DNA of 64,000 nucleotides, taken from positions 806,001-870,000 of the forward strand of contig JAHDVF020001364.1 in NCBI GenBank assembly GCA_022606425.2. The letters are read 5' to 3'. Below, in pieces: positions 51,374 to 59,970 of the stretch. The stretch is from Lepidostoma basale. Lineage: Eukaryota > Arthropoda > Insecta > Trichoptera > Lepidostomatidae. Position 1 is the stretch's first letter, and the number at the start of each line of letters is the position of its first letter. The translations under genes were made by a program, and so were the position numbers. Below the pieces are notes generated by a model. The model was not told the origin of the DNA. It ran no database searches and was given only the letters and a program-made list of their open reading frames with translations.

Positions 51374-51465
51374 GAATGTTAGAAAGGTCTCATATTTGGG
51401 TAATGTGCTAAGGGAAGAAAAAAATACCACCCTTTTTGGCAGTTGTCCGGAGTGCGAAATATCAG
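51374..51465 (+). mobile_element. RTE-E LINE, part 2
   Basis: VRKVSYLGNVLREEKN-type wording, continuing the copy after the RTE-C insertion; then cut by CR1a. Confidence 0.65.
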
Positions 51466-51912
51466 TTTCAAATCAGTTCAGTTTATTTATTTACTCCAAA
51501 GACATTACAAACAGCATAAATGTTTAAGGCATCTATTGAGTACAAGTATTTTAACCAGGAACGCATTAGTGATGATTCGACATTAGGAAGACAAGATACT
51601 TTCCAAAGTCAAGAGTATTTGTCCCCTGAACGTACTTTCACTAACACGAAAGACGTCGATCTCCGAGGAGACCGCGTTCAGCAGACTAATTGCTCTTCCC
51701 ACCGGTGTCACCAGAGGCAGATTGGTTCTGGCTGCCAGTAGGTAAAACAATTTGTGCTGTCGCTGTCGGAGATATCTATCGGGGACAAAAAGACTAACAT
51801 CCTCCAGTACGGCCAAGTTCCCGAAGTATCCCCTAATTAATCTGAAGAAATGGGTTATTAGATGTCCATCTTTTCGAAGCTGTAGAGAATTGGTTTTGAG
51901 CATTCCCAAATA
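51466..51912 (-). mobile_element. CR1a LINE 3' end in RTE-E (126-codon frame)
   Basis: Frame 51963-51583 is open: LKTNSLQLRKDGHLITHFFR, VSLFVPDRYLRQRQHKLFYL, RTNLPLVTPVGRAISLLNAV and ending LTLESILSS, with AACTGA(TTTGA)n tail at 51466-51490. Confidence 0.8.
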
Positions 51913-52015
51913 TGAGGGGTTGGACAGGAATGAAGAGAGCTCAGGATCTATTCTTAGTAGCACAGATCAGAAATGCTTTCGCTGTAGTGATAGCGAATGT
52001 AAGGGTCCCTGAGAC
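51913..52015 (+). mobile_element. RTE-E LINE, part 3
   Basis: GGGGTTGGACAGGAATGAAG, CACAGATCAGAAATGCTTTC: the terminal RDAFA-type end, matching 9950-10030. Confidence 0.6.
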
Positions 52016-52487
52016 GGCACCTAAAGAAGAAGTCACCTGCTCAACTCAGATGTAACATATATTCCATACCTCTGGGTGCTGTAAATACTTCACGCGGAGT
52101 GTTACGTCATTGTTCAAGAAACAATAAATAACTCTTTCGATATGTAACAGTATTACACTGCCTCTGGGAAATTCAAACGTAATTTCAAGAGCTGTTAAGT
52201 CACCACACACGGAGGGAGCAGGAGCAATCGCACTTGGTGTTAAACCCGCAACTCGTACATTAGCGGGCGTGTGTGCCCTCCCCTAATGCCGTTCGCTTAA
52301 AAGGCATCTTTAGAACTGAGTAAGCACCGAGAGTGTGTCATTTTACTGAATAATACACAAGGCAAGAGATTTCGTACGTGCGGTGGGGAAATTATCAGAA
52401 CCACGACATAATTACCATATCCGAATTTAGATCAAATATATTTCTTCTATGTTCGCAATCAATTTTCTTGAAATTTTGCATCTTAAT
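52016..52487. other. Unassigned intron sequence
   Basis: 52200-52300 contains CGCAACTCGTACATTAGCGG and CCTCCCCTAATGCCGTTCGC. No gene call. Confidence 0.4.
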
Positions 52488-52590
52488 ACGAGGGTTGTCG
52501 GTAAAATAAGTTTCCATGTTTGCCACGGGCGCTCGGATCGCTGTTACGTGCGATCCGGCAACACTGGATCGTAGCTTGGTCTTCTGAGAT
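52488..52590 (+). mobile_element. Mariner-type transposon terminal fragment
   Basis: ATACGAGGGTTGTCGGTAAA then ATAAGTTTCCATGTTTGCCA. A TA followed by CGAGGGT...AATAAGT is typical of mariner inverted-repeat ends, and TA is the mariner target. Only ~100 bp remain before RTE-B. No transposase. Confidence 0.6.
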
Positions 52591-52712
52591 TCATCTTCTT
52601 GAGATTCTGTCGTATATGGTTCTAGCAAACATACGTCTTAGGGACCTCATCTCTACCACATTTATTCTGCTCTCATCCTTCTTCTGCCAGTTCCATGCTT
52701 CGCTTCCATAGA
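52591..52712 (-). mobile_element. RTE-B fragment
   Basis: TTGAGATTCTGTCGTATATG through CTTAGGGACCTCATCTCTAC to CAGTTCCATGCTTCGCTTCC; truncated on both sides. Confidence 0.65.
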
Positions 52713-52768
52713 TTACATAATAATCTCACAATAACATAATAATAATTTATATTTAAAAAAAATTACAT

Positions 52769-53079
52769 TTAACCACCCTACGTATTTGAACGTACGTGAG
52801 ACGATCAATTTGACTGTACCATTCTGCGCTATCCCGTATCACGTACGCGCTTGAGAAAAAGTAATGTAACTAAACTGTTAGGGATACGCGCGTGTGCCAA
52901 CAACACTTGAGTACAAGTCTTCATAAATAAGATGGTTTTACAAGGGGCAGGCGAAGTGTGCGGCCGAGCATTTGACGTTCCGTAAGTTAAAAAAAAAATA
53001 ATATATAATTAAATTTCAATAATAAAAAACCTGTTTTTTGCACGTTTCTCGGAAAATTACCCGAAGGTAGGGTGGTTAA
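52769..53079. mobile_element. TTAA-flanked MITE, copy 2 (303 bp)
   Basis: TTAA at 52769-52772 and 53076-53079; terminal repeats CCACCCTAC / GTAGGGTGG are perfect here. Interior matches 16092-16394 along its length (ATTCTGCGCTATCCCG, CGCGTGTGCCAACAACACTT, TTCTCGGAAAATTACC). Same 303-bp length with small compensating indels. Confidence 0.8.
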
Positions 53080-53129
53080 AAAAGACATAAAGATAACAAT
53101 CACAACATTGATATTGCATATCTGAAGTA

Positions 53130-53215
53130 ACTCACACTATCACGAAATATGTCGAACGTGAGCAGTATTGCGATCCATCCTCTCTGCCTACCCCTCCGGA
53201 GAAACGGCGTGAATT
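53130..53215 (+). mobile_element. RTE tail-end fragment
   Basis: GATCCATCCTCTCTGCCTAC and CCTCCGGAGAAACGGCGTGA; no (GTTA) tail. Confidence 0.6.
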
Positions 53216-53515
53216 TGTTTTTGGGTTCTAATATTTTTATCTCCCTCTGTACAAGTACCATATCCCCGTGAGGAATCCAGTACTACCCTGCCAAGACAGA
53301 GTATGTTCAGTGCCATTTAATTGTTTAAGTTTTCACGCCTAAAATCGTAAATATGAGACCTTTGATTCCGCCCTCGCTGCTCCGCTCCCCCGGGGGGTAG
53401 GATTGTTCACAATCCGACTATGTTAACCGCCAGGACGAGTGTGAAGCCGACAACAGATCCGTACGATCAGGTACGACAGCGTACGAACATTCGAAACCAA
53501 TATTCATTTTTTAAA
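53216..53515. other. Unassigned, GC-mixed intron segment
   Basis: Contains CTGCTCCGCTCCCCCGGGGG at ~53380 and ACGATCAGGTACGACAGCGT at ~53463. No family. Confidence 0.35.
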
Positions 53516-53574
53516 TGTAAGTGCAACAAATATAACACTTGTGCAACTAAAACGCGATTTTAACTCAAATAAGT

Positions 53575-53650
53575 GTGTATCAAAAACGCGTGAGCAACAA
53601 AACGCGTGTGCAACAAAAACGCGTGTGCAACTAAAACGCGTGTGCAACAG
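53575..53650 (+). repeat. Tandem ~17-18-bp units at transposon end
   Basis: Four successive units of AAAACGCGTGTGCAAC with ACAA/CTAA spacers. The right end has one. They could be transposase-binding sites or a slippage product. Confidence 0.65.
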
Positions 53651-53817
53651 CAAAAATATCAGATTACCGATAGAGTTGCCCATGTCATATCTCGTTTTAC
53701 TTATATAGGATGTTTTTTTTTTGTGATTTGGTTTTTAAACTAGCAACATTGTTTCTACAGACTGTCAATTTGACAGTTGACAATTGCATTGTAATCAGTA
53801 CGTTTTGCCATTTAACC

Positions 53818-54093
53818 ATGAATAGACTGACGTCAGAAAAGCGCTTTCAAATCGAGCAAATTTATTTTGAAAATCATGATTCGGTTCGCCAAACTTATCG
53901 TGCACTACTTCCATTTTACGGTCGACATAATCGTCCATCCGAGCAAGTTATTCGGAAGAACATGGATCGTTTTCGCACCACGTACACTCTAGTGGATAAT
54001 ACGCATCCACAAAAAGGGAAATTGTCGAAAATTGGATTTCATGATTGCGCTTCATTCGAGCTAGCCGTGGCGCTCATAAGCCCGAAATCATAT
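53818..54093 (+). pseudogene. Truncated transposase N-terminus (helix-turn-helix)
   Basis: From ATG 53818: MNRLTSEKRFQIEQIYFEN, DSVRQTYRALLPFYGRHNRP, SEQVIRKNMDRFRTTYTLVD. The x-YGRHNRP-x-E-x-x-IR pattern is the DNA-binding helix-turn-helix seen at the N-terminus of a group of insect IS630/mariner-like transposases. About 90 residues survive; the DDE domain is missing. The frame then runs into a LINE scrap. Confidence 0.7.
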
Positions 54094-54102
54094 TTAAACA
54101 AT

Positions 54103-54196
54103 CTTCTTCTTCTTCTTTGCTAGCCTTCTTCCCTCCACTGCTGGATATATGCCTCTTCGAATTTCTTCCACTCGTCTCTATCCTGGCAATAATAAC
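54103..54196 (-). mobile_element. RTE-like 94-bp insertion with 9-bp duplication
   Basis: The rc is AGGATAGAGACGAGTGGAAG, then CAGTGGAGGGAAGAAGGC and a (GAA)n tail. Flanked by TTAAACAAT at 54094-54102 and 54197-54205. Related to the RTE-I end at 61900. Confidence 0.8.
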
Positions 54197-54479
54197 TTAA
54201 ACAATAATGGCATAAAATTATCTATCAAATAAAGCCAATATCATAGACATTAACATTATTTTAATGTGTTTTTTTATTATTTTGAATGTGTATTGTATAC
54301 CTCTAAAAAAAAACACCCTTTATTTTTAATACATTTTTTGTCAGTAATTTAAAAAACAACATATATAACATAGGCAACTCTAGCGGTAATCTTACATTAT
54401 TTGAGTTGCACACGCGTTTTGAGTTTAAAAACCAAACCTTTTAAAAAAACACCAATATATCGTTTTTAAATTTTAAATA

Positions 54480-54970
54480 TTATTTAATTGTATCTCAATA
54501 GAGACGAAGATGCAAATTGGAAACTGAATATGGTTGATCAAGGTGTTTACAGGACTTATGACCTGTCATTGGTTGGGTTAAGCGCACGCTTTATGTAATT
54601 ACAACATTCCCCATTCCACCTTTCTTTAAGACCATGTATGACAAATTTTTGGAAGTTGTATATATGTTAAAGTCATATGCCAGATTTCACATGTCAGTTT
54701 CAATGTGCCATCTATGAAGATTTTGATTACATATGTTAATCTTTTTAAGATTACTCTATTTATAATCTACATACTAACGCCATCTATGGAGATTTATGTT
54801 TATTAAGCATTAAGCAGAACATTTTTTTAACTCAATGTGAAAGGCTACCCCGCCATTAGCGTGCATCTTCGTCTCTATTGAGATACAATTAAATCATGAA
54901 TTGATAACCCACGGTGGGTGAAATCCAGTATTCGTATACAAGTATAAGTATAAATTCACAAAAAATATTA
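54480..54970 (+). mobile_element. Element F with both arms and tail
   Basis: Left arm from TTAA-TTGTATCTC at 54480; full forward body including GCCATCTATGAAGATTTTG; short right arm (TGCATCTTCGTCTCTATTGA, ~28 bp) ending TTAA at 54890; then the tail GATAACCCACGGTGGGTGAA. The arm pairs only over its outer 28 bp, unlike the ~80 bp at 36904. Confidence 0.7.
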
Positions 54971-55000
54971 AAATATTTTTTTTTTAAAAACAATAATCTG

Positions 55001-55273
55001 CTAACTCCTTTTGAATAAGTTTAACAATAAAAATCCTGCCTCTTTGAGCGTTAATTCTTTCCTGGAAACTGGATAATCTGGATCAAACCATCCCATTCCA
55101 AGTGCGGTCACAGGGAAGGAATACGCTTTGAGCGCGACATTACTTGAATTCTGAGCATATTGTTCCGGGTAAGTCTTCGCTCGTATGACGGAAATATTGT
55201 ATTTAGTAGAGAAAATGAAGTAAACAAGAATATGGTACTTATCTGTTTCTTGAACAATGATGTAAAACTCCAT
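55001..55273 (-). CDS. Unidentified 90-codon open frame
   Basis: Open from ATG 55273 to stop 55001. It contains YPEQYAQNSSNVALKAYSFP and VTALGMGWFDPDYPVSRKEL, followed by a hydrophobic AGFLLLNLF. Composition looks protein-like rather than random. The first codons lie over a stretch (TTTCTTGAACAATGATG-like) that recurs near 60130, so it may belong to an unknown mobile element. It could also be a captured exon. No family recognised; not supported as a functional gene. Confidence 0.3.
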   Translation of the reverse strand: MEFYIIVQETDKYHILVYFIFSTKYNISVIRAKTYPEQYAQNSSNVALKAYSFPVTALGMGWFDPDYPVSRKELTLKEAGFLLLNLFKRS

Positions 55274-55324
55274 ATTGAATTATTAATACGAATGAAAACG
55301 TCTGTTTAATACAAGTTTTATTAA

Positions 55325-55870
55325 CTAACTAACTAACTAACTAACCATCACGCCTTCTCCCCTAAGGGGTAGGCAGAAAGAATGGACTGCCACACTTTTC
55401 TTTCCTGACATATTTCTCTCGCCTCCTCAACATACATACATCGTGTCATGCAAGCGCGTCGATTTCTCTGACTCCTCACATGGCCGACATTCAATATTTG
55501 ATTTATTTGATCGTGCCACGTTTTCCTCGGTCTTCCTCTATTTCTGGTTCCATTTACATCATTAACATATAATTTTTTTACCATTCTTTCTTCATTCATT
55601 CTTTCCATATGTCCAAACCATCTTATTGATCCTTTCATTATTTTGTTCATGACACCATCATTCGCACCGCATTCACTTCTTATATTTTCATTCGACACTC
55701 TATCATACACAGAGTATACACACATTCGTCTTAGAGATCTCATTTCTACTGCATTTATTCTACTTTCATCATTTTTTTGCCAGTTCCATGCTTCGCTTCC
55801 ATACATAAGGGTCGGTAGAAGAACATCATTGTGCACTGCCATTCTAGCTTTTTTGGATAGGTTTTTGTTC
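55325..55870 (-). mobile_element. RTE-A LINE 3' end (164-codon open frame)
   Basis: Minus strand, (GTTA)n tail at 55325-55345. Frame 55842-55348 is uninterrupted: AVHNDVLLPTLMYGSEAWN, RINAVEMRSLRRMCVYSVYD, SECGANDGVMNKIMKGSIRW, MERMNEERMVKKLYVNDVNG, GRPRKTWHDQINQILNVG and ERKVWQSILSAYPLGEKA. No internal stop: probably the youngest RTE-A copy here. Confidence 0.85.
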
Positions 55871-56139
55871 AGTTTCCCGTTGGTAGTTTCCCGTTGCTTT
55901 CCACATAAAAAACGTGGTTACAAACTAGGTAGGTACCGTCCAACTGTAGATTTAAAGAATATGTTCCCAATATGTTCCCAATATGTAGTGGTCACGATAC
56001 AGGCCATAAACTTTTTTGGCAAATTATTGTTATAACATGTAAAATAAATAAATATATAATAGGGGTGGTTCCGCCCCCTTGTGGCAACCAGATGGTAATG
56101 GGTAACAATGTCACTGTATGTATTTGAATGATCTCTTAC
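55871..56139. other. Proximal end of the 43-kb intron, nothing recognised
   Basis: Sequence between the RTE-A copy and exon i's GTAAGA donor. Confidence 0.4.
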
Positions 56140-56293
56140 CTGTAGGTGGTGTGAATCTGCTCCGAGTTCTTGTACCAGATGAGCTGAGCTGGAGGGTTGC
56201 CCCCACGGCTGCGGCAGACCAGCTCGACCGTCTGTCCTCTCCGCACCATCTCGCCGCTGGTGTAGCCCTCGATGTAGGGTGCTCCGGGAGGAT
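56140..56293 (-). CDS. Ig-superfamily adhesion gene (nephrin-like), exon i: first half of an Ig domain
   Basis: 154-nt internal exon with a TTATTACAG acceptor (AG at 56295-56294) and GTAAGA donor at 56139. It enters in phase 1 (AT completes a codon) and leaves AG, completed by G of exon ii to Arg (phase 2). It encodes PPGAPYIEGYTSGEMVRR, the Ig Cys in GQTVELVCRSRGGNP and the Trp in PAQLIWYKNSEQI, then HTTYR. GC content is clearly higher than the flanks, as for the other exons. The R-G-G-N-P-P-A-Q-L-x-W motif is what I associate with nephrin/Sns/Hibris Ig domains. It is the most upstream exon I can recognise. Confidence 0.88.
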
Positions 56294-56319
56294 CTGTAAT
56301 AATTTGTAAAACGAATTGT

Positions 56320-56544
56320 GAAATAACGTGAAATTTTGAAATATCGTGAAATTTTGAAATATTGCGAAATTGTGAAATATCTTGAAATTGTGAAGTATAA
56401 TGAAATTGTGAAATATCGTGAAATTATGAAATATTCTGAAATTGTGAAATATATTGAAATTGTGAAGTAATGTGAAATCGTGAAATGTTGTAAAATTTGG
56501 TGAAATATCGAAGTATCGTGAAATGGAAAATTTTGATAAATTGT
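56320..56544. repeat. 18-bp minisatellite, part 1
   Basis: About twelve diverged units of GTGAAATTTTGAAATATC. It begins ~25 bp upstream of exon i's acceptor. Its minus-strand translation gives a false HNF-repeat protein (56611-56111). Interrupted by SINE-B. Confidence 0.75.
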
Positions 56545-56734
56545 ATAGGATAGAACGCTTGGCTCCTGATCCAGGGGACATGGGTTTGAGCCTGGACACG
56601 ACCAGATTCATTATTTATAATAATGAGCTATTTTCTGCTCAAACTGAAGATTGTAAAATAAATTCTAATATCATTGGTTTAAGTCTTTGATGTAAGTCTT
56701 TTTAAAATAAAAATAAAAATAATAATAATAATGT
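56545..56734 (+). mobile_element. SINE-B inside the minisatellite
   Basis: Head truncated at the front (ATAGAACGCTTGGCTCCTGA), B box GGGTTTGAGCC, body, then an (AAT)n tail at 56715-56732. Confidence 0.75.
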
Positions 56735-56850
56735 TGTGAAATTGTGAAATTTTGTGGAATATTAAAGTATCGTGAAATAGAAAATATCTTAAAATTTTGA
56801 AGTATCGTTAAATTGTAAAAAAAACTATGGAAATTGTGAAAAAAATTATA
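56735..56850. repeat. 18-bp minisatellite, part 2
   Basis: Continuation of the GTGAAATT-type units beyond SINE-B. Confidence 0.65.
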
Positions 56851-56874
56851 TAACTGTACCTACGAGTATATAAA

Positions 56875-57075
56875 AAAAATAGGAAGACGTGGTATGACCT
56901 AATTAATCAATTATTTAAAGGTGGCCATGTTCAAAGTAGGAACAATCGACGAGCGTGCATGTCACGATGTATGCATGTAGAGGAATCTCGAGAGGTATGT
57001 CAGAACACAGCGTTATGATGGTCCGTCCTCTCTGCCTACCTCTCCGAAGAAACGCCGTGATGGTTAATTAGTTAA
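56875..57075 (+). mobile_element. RTE-C LINE 3' end
   Basis: AATAGGAAGACGTGGTATGA, GGTGGCCATGTTCAAAGTAG, to GAAACGCCGTGATGGTTAAT. TACGAGTA at 56861-56868 lies at its 5' edge. Confidence 0.65.
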
Positions 57076-57079
57076 AGAT

Positions 57080-57448
57080 ATATTAAGAATATTTCCTGAT
57101 CACCCTGCATCCCCGTCGGTACATCAATAAAACCCTGTGGCTTGCCAATTAAAAGATTTGAGCGAAATCGGGGGGTGAGACGCCTGGCCCTGACAGTCGG
57201 CTTAATTTGACAGGTCGACTTCAGTTTTTTTTTTTGCACCCCCAATTCAAAAGCCGCCCTCCCACAGAGGGTTTTATTCTCGTTGACGTCTCAAAGCCAT
57301 TCGAATCGCGGCAGAATAACAAGAATATCCTCATTATCTTGGACATTACCATATCATGGATTGAGATAGGCGCATCTTTAAGATCAAAAATATCTAATAC
57401 CGACCTCTGGACATGGAAATATATAAAGAAACAACTTTTTCTTTGCTG
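57080..57448. other. Unassigned, GC-richer upstream segment
   Basis: 57100-57330 has higher GC (AAATCGGGGGGTGAGACGCC, GAATCGCGGCAGAATAACAA). Both-strand open frames here (57207-57455, 57520-57221) have no recognised domain. Confidence 0.35.
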
Positions 57449-57565
57449 TATATAAGGTTCCCACCACCACCCGAGACTGTTATAGGACGCAGCGACGCCC
57501 TTTCGTCGGTCTCGCTGCACTATCTAGGCCTGTTCCTTGTCCATCCGGGACTTACGTTAATTTAA
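57449..57565 (+). mobile_element. Repeat G copy
   Basis: GAGACTGTTATAGGACGCAG, CGACGCCCTTTCGTCGGTCT, then TAGGCCTGTTCC. A conserved ~110-160-bp unit seen five times in the window; origin unknown. Confidence 0.55.
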
Positions 57566-58009
57566 TTTAGCCTTTTCTTGTCATCAATCAAAAGGGTGAT
57601 AGACCACATTTAATCTATTCTTTTAACCTTATATATCTCCCGCGCGGCCGCACATCTCTTTATTATGAAATAAAATCAGAAGTAAATATTACATAAAGCA
57701 CACCTTAAATTAGTAAAAAAAAAAAAACACATTAAAATGATATAAAACACATTAATTCACAATACACAATAGGACAAATATATAACAAACTAAATTTTAA
57801 AACAGGAAGAAGATGGTGTATGAGGGAGGCGGGAAGATGTTAAGTAAGAATGAATAAATTGGGATGGGATGGATGGAGGACAAATTTTAGAAAGAGCAGA
57901 AATGAATTAAAAAAAAACAGTATTTATAAAAGACACATTATAAACAGAAAAGTAGATCAGAACACACCCACCAAGGGGCAGTGTAGACTCTTAATTAATT
58001 AATCAGCCA
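57566..58009. other. AT-rich sequence, nothing recognised
   Basis: A-rich with a GGGATGGGATGGATGG stretch at 57860. No gene. Confidence 0.4.
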
Positions 58010-58094
58010 ATCTTCTTTGCTGTAGACTAATGTGGTCTGTTCTTCACAAGGTTACTCTTCCTGTGAGGTGGTTTTCCAGCTTTTTTTTAAGGAA
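58010..58094 (-). mobile_element. RTE-D LINE terminal end
   Basis: The rc reads GCTGGAAAACCACCTCACAG, GAAGAACAGACCACATTAGT, TACAGCAAAGAAG. Confidence 0.65.
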
Positions 58095-58097
58095 CAT

Positions 58098-58265
58098 AGA
58101 AGTTCCCGCCACATACCCGAGGCTGTTATAGGGTGTAGCGGCGCCCTTTTATCAGCCTCGCTCGTACACTCCCTAGGCCTGTCCCCGGTCCATCCGGGAC
58201 TTATATTTAAAGACGGCAACAACAAGGGGGTGCCAGACCACATTTAATCTACTCCATCCTACTTC
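58098..58265 (+). mobile_element. Repeat G copy
   Basis: GAGGCTGTTATAGGGTGTAG, TCAGCCTCGCTC, TAGGCCTGTCCCCGGTCCAT, CAGACCACATTTAATCTACT. Confidence 0.55.
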
Positions 58266-58279
58266 TATGCTCCACTGTA

Positions 58280-58770
58280 CTTTATTGAATAAATAAACAT
58301 AATATATAATACATTAACATTTTAGGAACATTATATAAAATATAAAAATAATGATACACAAATAAGGATTTCCAGCTGTTCTTCCAGAGAAGCTTCTTGG
58401 AGAGCCTTAGCCTCCTTGATGATTTTTCGCCAAGCTTCTCGATCCTGCGCCTTTTACTAACAGCAGTCCGATTCGCCCAACCTAGCCAGGTCAGCCAGAA
58501 CATTGTCCAATAGGCGCTGTCAAAGCCTTCCTAGAGGTCTTACTCCAGTCGGTCTAGACGCGTACAGGGTCTTGATTGCTCTGGTCTCTTCGGCTCGGCA
58601 TACGTGCCCAATCCATGCTAGGCGACCGGCTCTCACGGTGCTCGTTATAAGGGGCTGCTGGGTCTTCGTAGGAATCTCTTGGTTGGTCCTATGCCTCCAA
58701 GTTCCCGCTGCAACACCGAGTCTGGGTCCAAGTATTCTCGAACTTCGTAACGAGACCTTATGAAGTTATT
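58280..58770 (-). mobile_element. RTE-H LINE C-terminal fragment
   Basis: Read across frameshifts on the minus strand: LRVLGPRLGVAAGTWRH, AGRLAWIGHVCRAEETRAIK, TLYASRPTGVRPLGR, then the AQDREAWRKIIKEAKALQEA end. Typical W-x-GH and DR-x-x-W features. Confidence 0.65.
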
Positions 58771-59299
58771 TATGTAGTACAATAATTAATACGAATGAAA
58801 ACGTCTGTTATCTAGAAGTTTTCCTATATTTTATTCGAATGACATGTTTCGCGTGTTTAAGGCATTATCTAATGTCACATAAAATATTTTTTTTAAACTT
58901 CTAGAAAATGACGAAAACGAGTCAGTCCGGTTTTCTTTCCTTTTAGTTTCTTTAATATGTTTAATTTTTTAGAACTTGCAGGTTATTAGCCCACAGAGCC
59001 CGAGTTCATTGGTGGGGCTGCCACCTTTGTGGCCTATGAACATGCCAGGTTTTGCAGTGAGTGTTCCTTCTCCTACTTGGGCTATCAGTGTATACGTTAA
59101 TGGGTTAATGGGGCCCAACTCTCCAGGCTACATGCTTATATTTGAGTGGCGGCATGGGCTTACCACTGTCGTCCACTTTCATCGAGTTTTTACACCACTT
59201 TGTAGGGGTATAATTTTCCACAGGCTCCCCAATTTTAGTCTAGGAAACAGGAGCCAAGCGTTCTGTCTCCTAGACTAAAACCCGATTCAACGTCAGTTG
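58771..59299. other. Unassigned region with a SINE-B scrap
   Basis: 58783-58830 is repeat J. 58976-59230 has an open plus frame and a minus reading with no recognised domain. 59235-59285 is the rc of a SINE-B head (GAACGCTTGGCTCCTG). Confidence 0.4.
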
Positions 59300-59458
59300 T
59301 ACTGCTTTTCTTTAGGGCATGCTGGGAACCAAAGTTCTATAGATAAGGAGGGATCTCCACATTTACCCATTTCTTCAGAATTATCAGGGGATTTCTTGAG
59401 AATACCGTCATCTTGGAGGGTATCCATCTTTATGTTCCGGATGGATATCTTCGACATA
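59300..59458 (+). mobile_element. CR1a-like fragment
   Basis: HFFRIIRGFLENTVILEGIH, LYVPDGYLRH, matching 15330-15450. Cut by repeat G. Confidence 0.65.
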
Positions 59459-59612
59459 GAAGGTTCCCACCGCCACCCGAGACTGTTATAGGACGCAGAG
59501 ACGCCCCTTCGTCAGTCTCGCTGCACTGCCTAGGCCTATTCCTGTCAATCCGGGAATTTCCATAATTGCCTTGTGCCATCCAACCAAAGGATGACAGACC
59601 ATATTTATTCTA
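59459..59612 (+). mobile_element. Repeat G copy
   Basis: GAGACTGTTATAGGACGCAG, CCTTCGTCAGTCTCGCTGCA, TAGGCCTATTCC, then AGACCATATTTATTCTAC. A CR1-type TTTGATTTGATT scrap follows at 59628. Confidence 0.55.
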
Positions 59613-59689
59613 CTTCGACAGCGTCAGATTTGATTTGATTTCGTCAGTCCAGCGTGGACGAGGGACAGCCTTAGGGATCGCTTGAGTAA

Positions 59690-59790
59690 AGCTAACAAAA
59701 GGGCGCCGCTGCGTCCTATGGCAGCTTTAGGTGTTGTGGAGAACGGCAAATCCCACACCGCGATGAAGAACCGAGTAGAAAAATAAATAA
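59690..59790 (-). mobile_element. Repeat G copy, inverted
   Basis: The rc carries AGCTGCCATAGGACGCAGCG and GCGCCCTTTTGTTAGC. Surrounded by wording that may be an associated LINE 3' UTR. Confidence 0.45.
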
Positions 59791-59849
59791 TCGTGTACAT
59801 TACTAGCTTTAGGGTAAGCAGCAGCTGAGGAAACTCACAAATAGTCCCA

Positions 59850-59970
59850 TTTCTTCGGCGCTATAACAGCAGAAACAACTTCGTAAACAAATTACCGTCA
59901 TCGCAGGAATTTAAAAGATTCCTCGAGTGAAATAATATTATACAAACTGTTGCTGTCCCGCTCTTGTTGC
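59850..59970 (+). mobile_element. Retroelement C-terminal scrap
   Basis: RRYNSRNNFVNKLPSSQEF, KRFLE: the N-x-LP-x-S-x-x-FK-x-x-L pattern typical of insect LINE C-termini. Clade unknown. Confidence 0.35.

Larger units (their letters stand above)
53520..54440 (+). mobile_element. IS630/Tc1-mariner-type DNA transposon, internally deleted
   Basis: Terminal inverted repeats: left AAACGCGTGTGCAAC + AGATTACCGATAGAGTTGCC + ATGTCATAT (to ~53697), right the same in reverse (ATATAACATAGGCAACTCTA, GCGGTAATCTTA, GTTGCACACGCGTTTT, 54360-54423). The left end has extra tandem copies of an AACGCGTGTGCAACAAA unit (53575-53650). Inside is a truncated N-terminal transposase frame. The DDE catalytic part is absent. 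Confidence 0.7.

Noticed and set aside
56111..56611. 166-codon minus-strand frame with HNF/HNFTIF repeats
   Set aside because: It is the translation of the 18-bp minisatellite running into exon i in another frame.
58976..59278. 100-codon plus-strand frame with Pro/Gly-rich wording
   Set aside because: Its end lies in a reversed SINE-B scrap and no family is recognisable.
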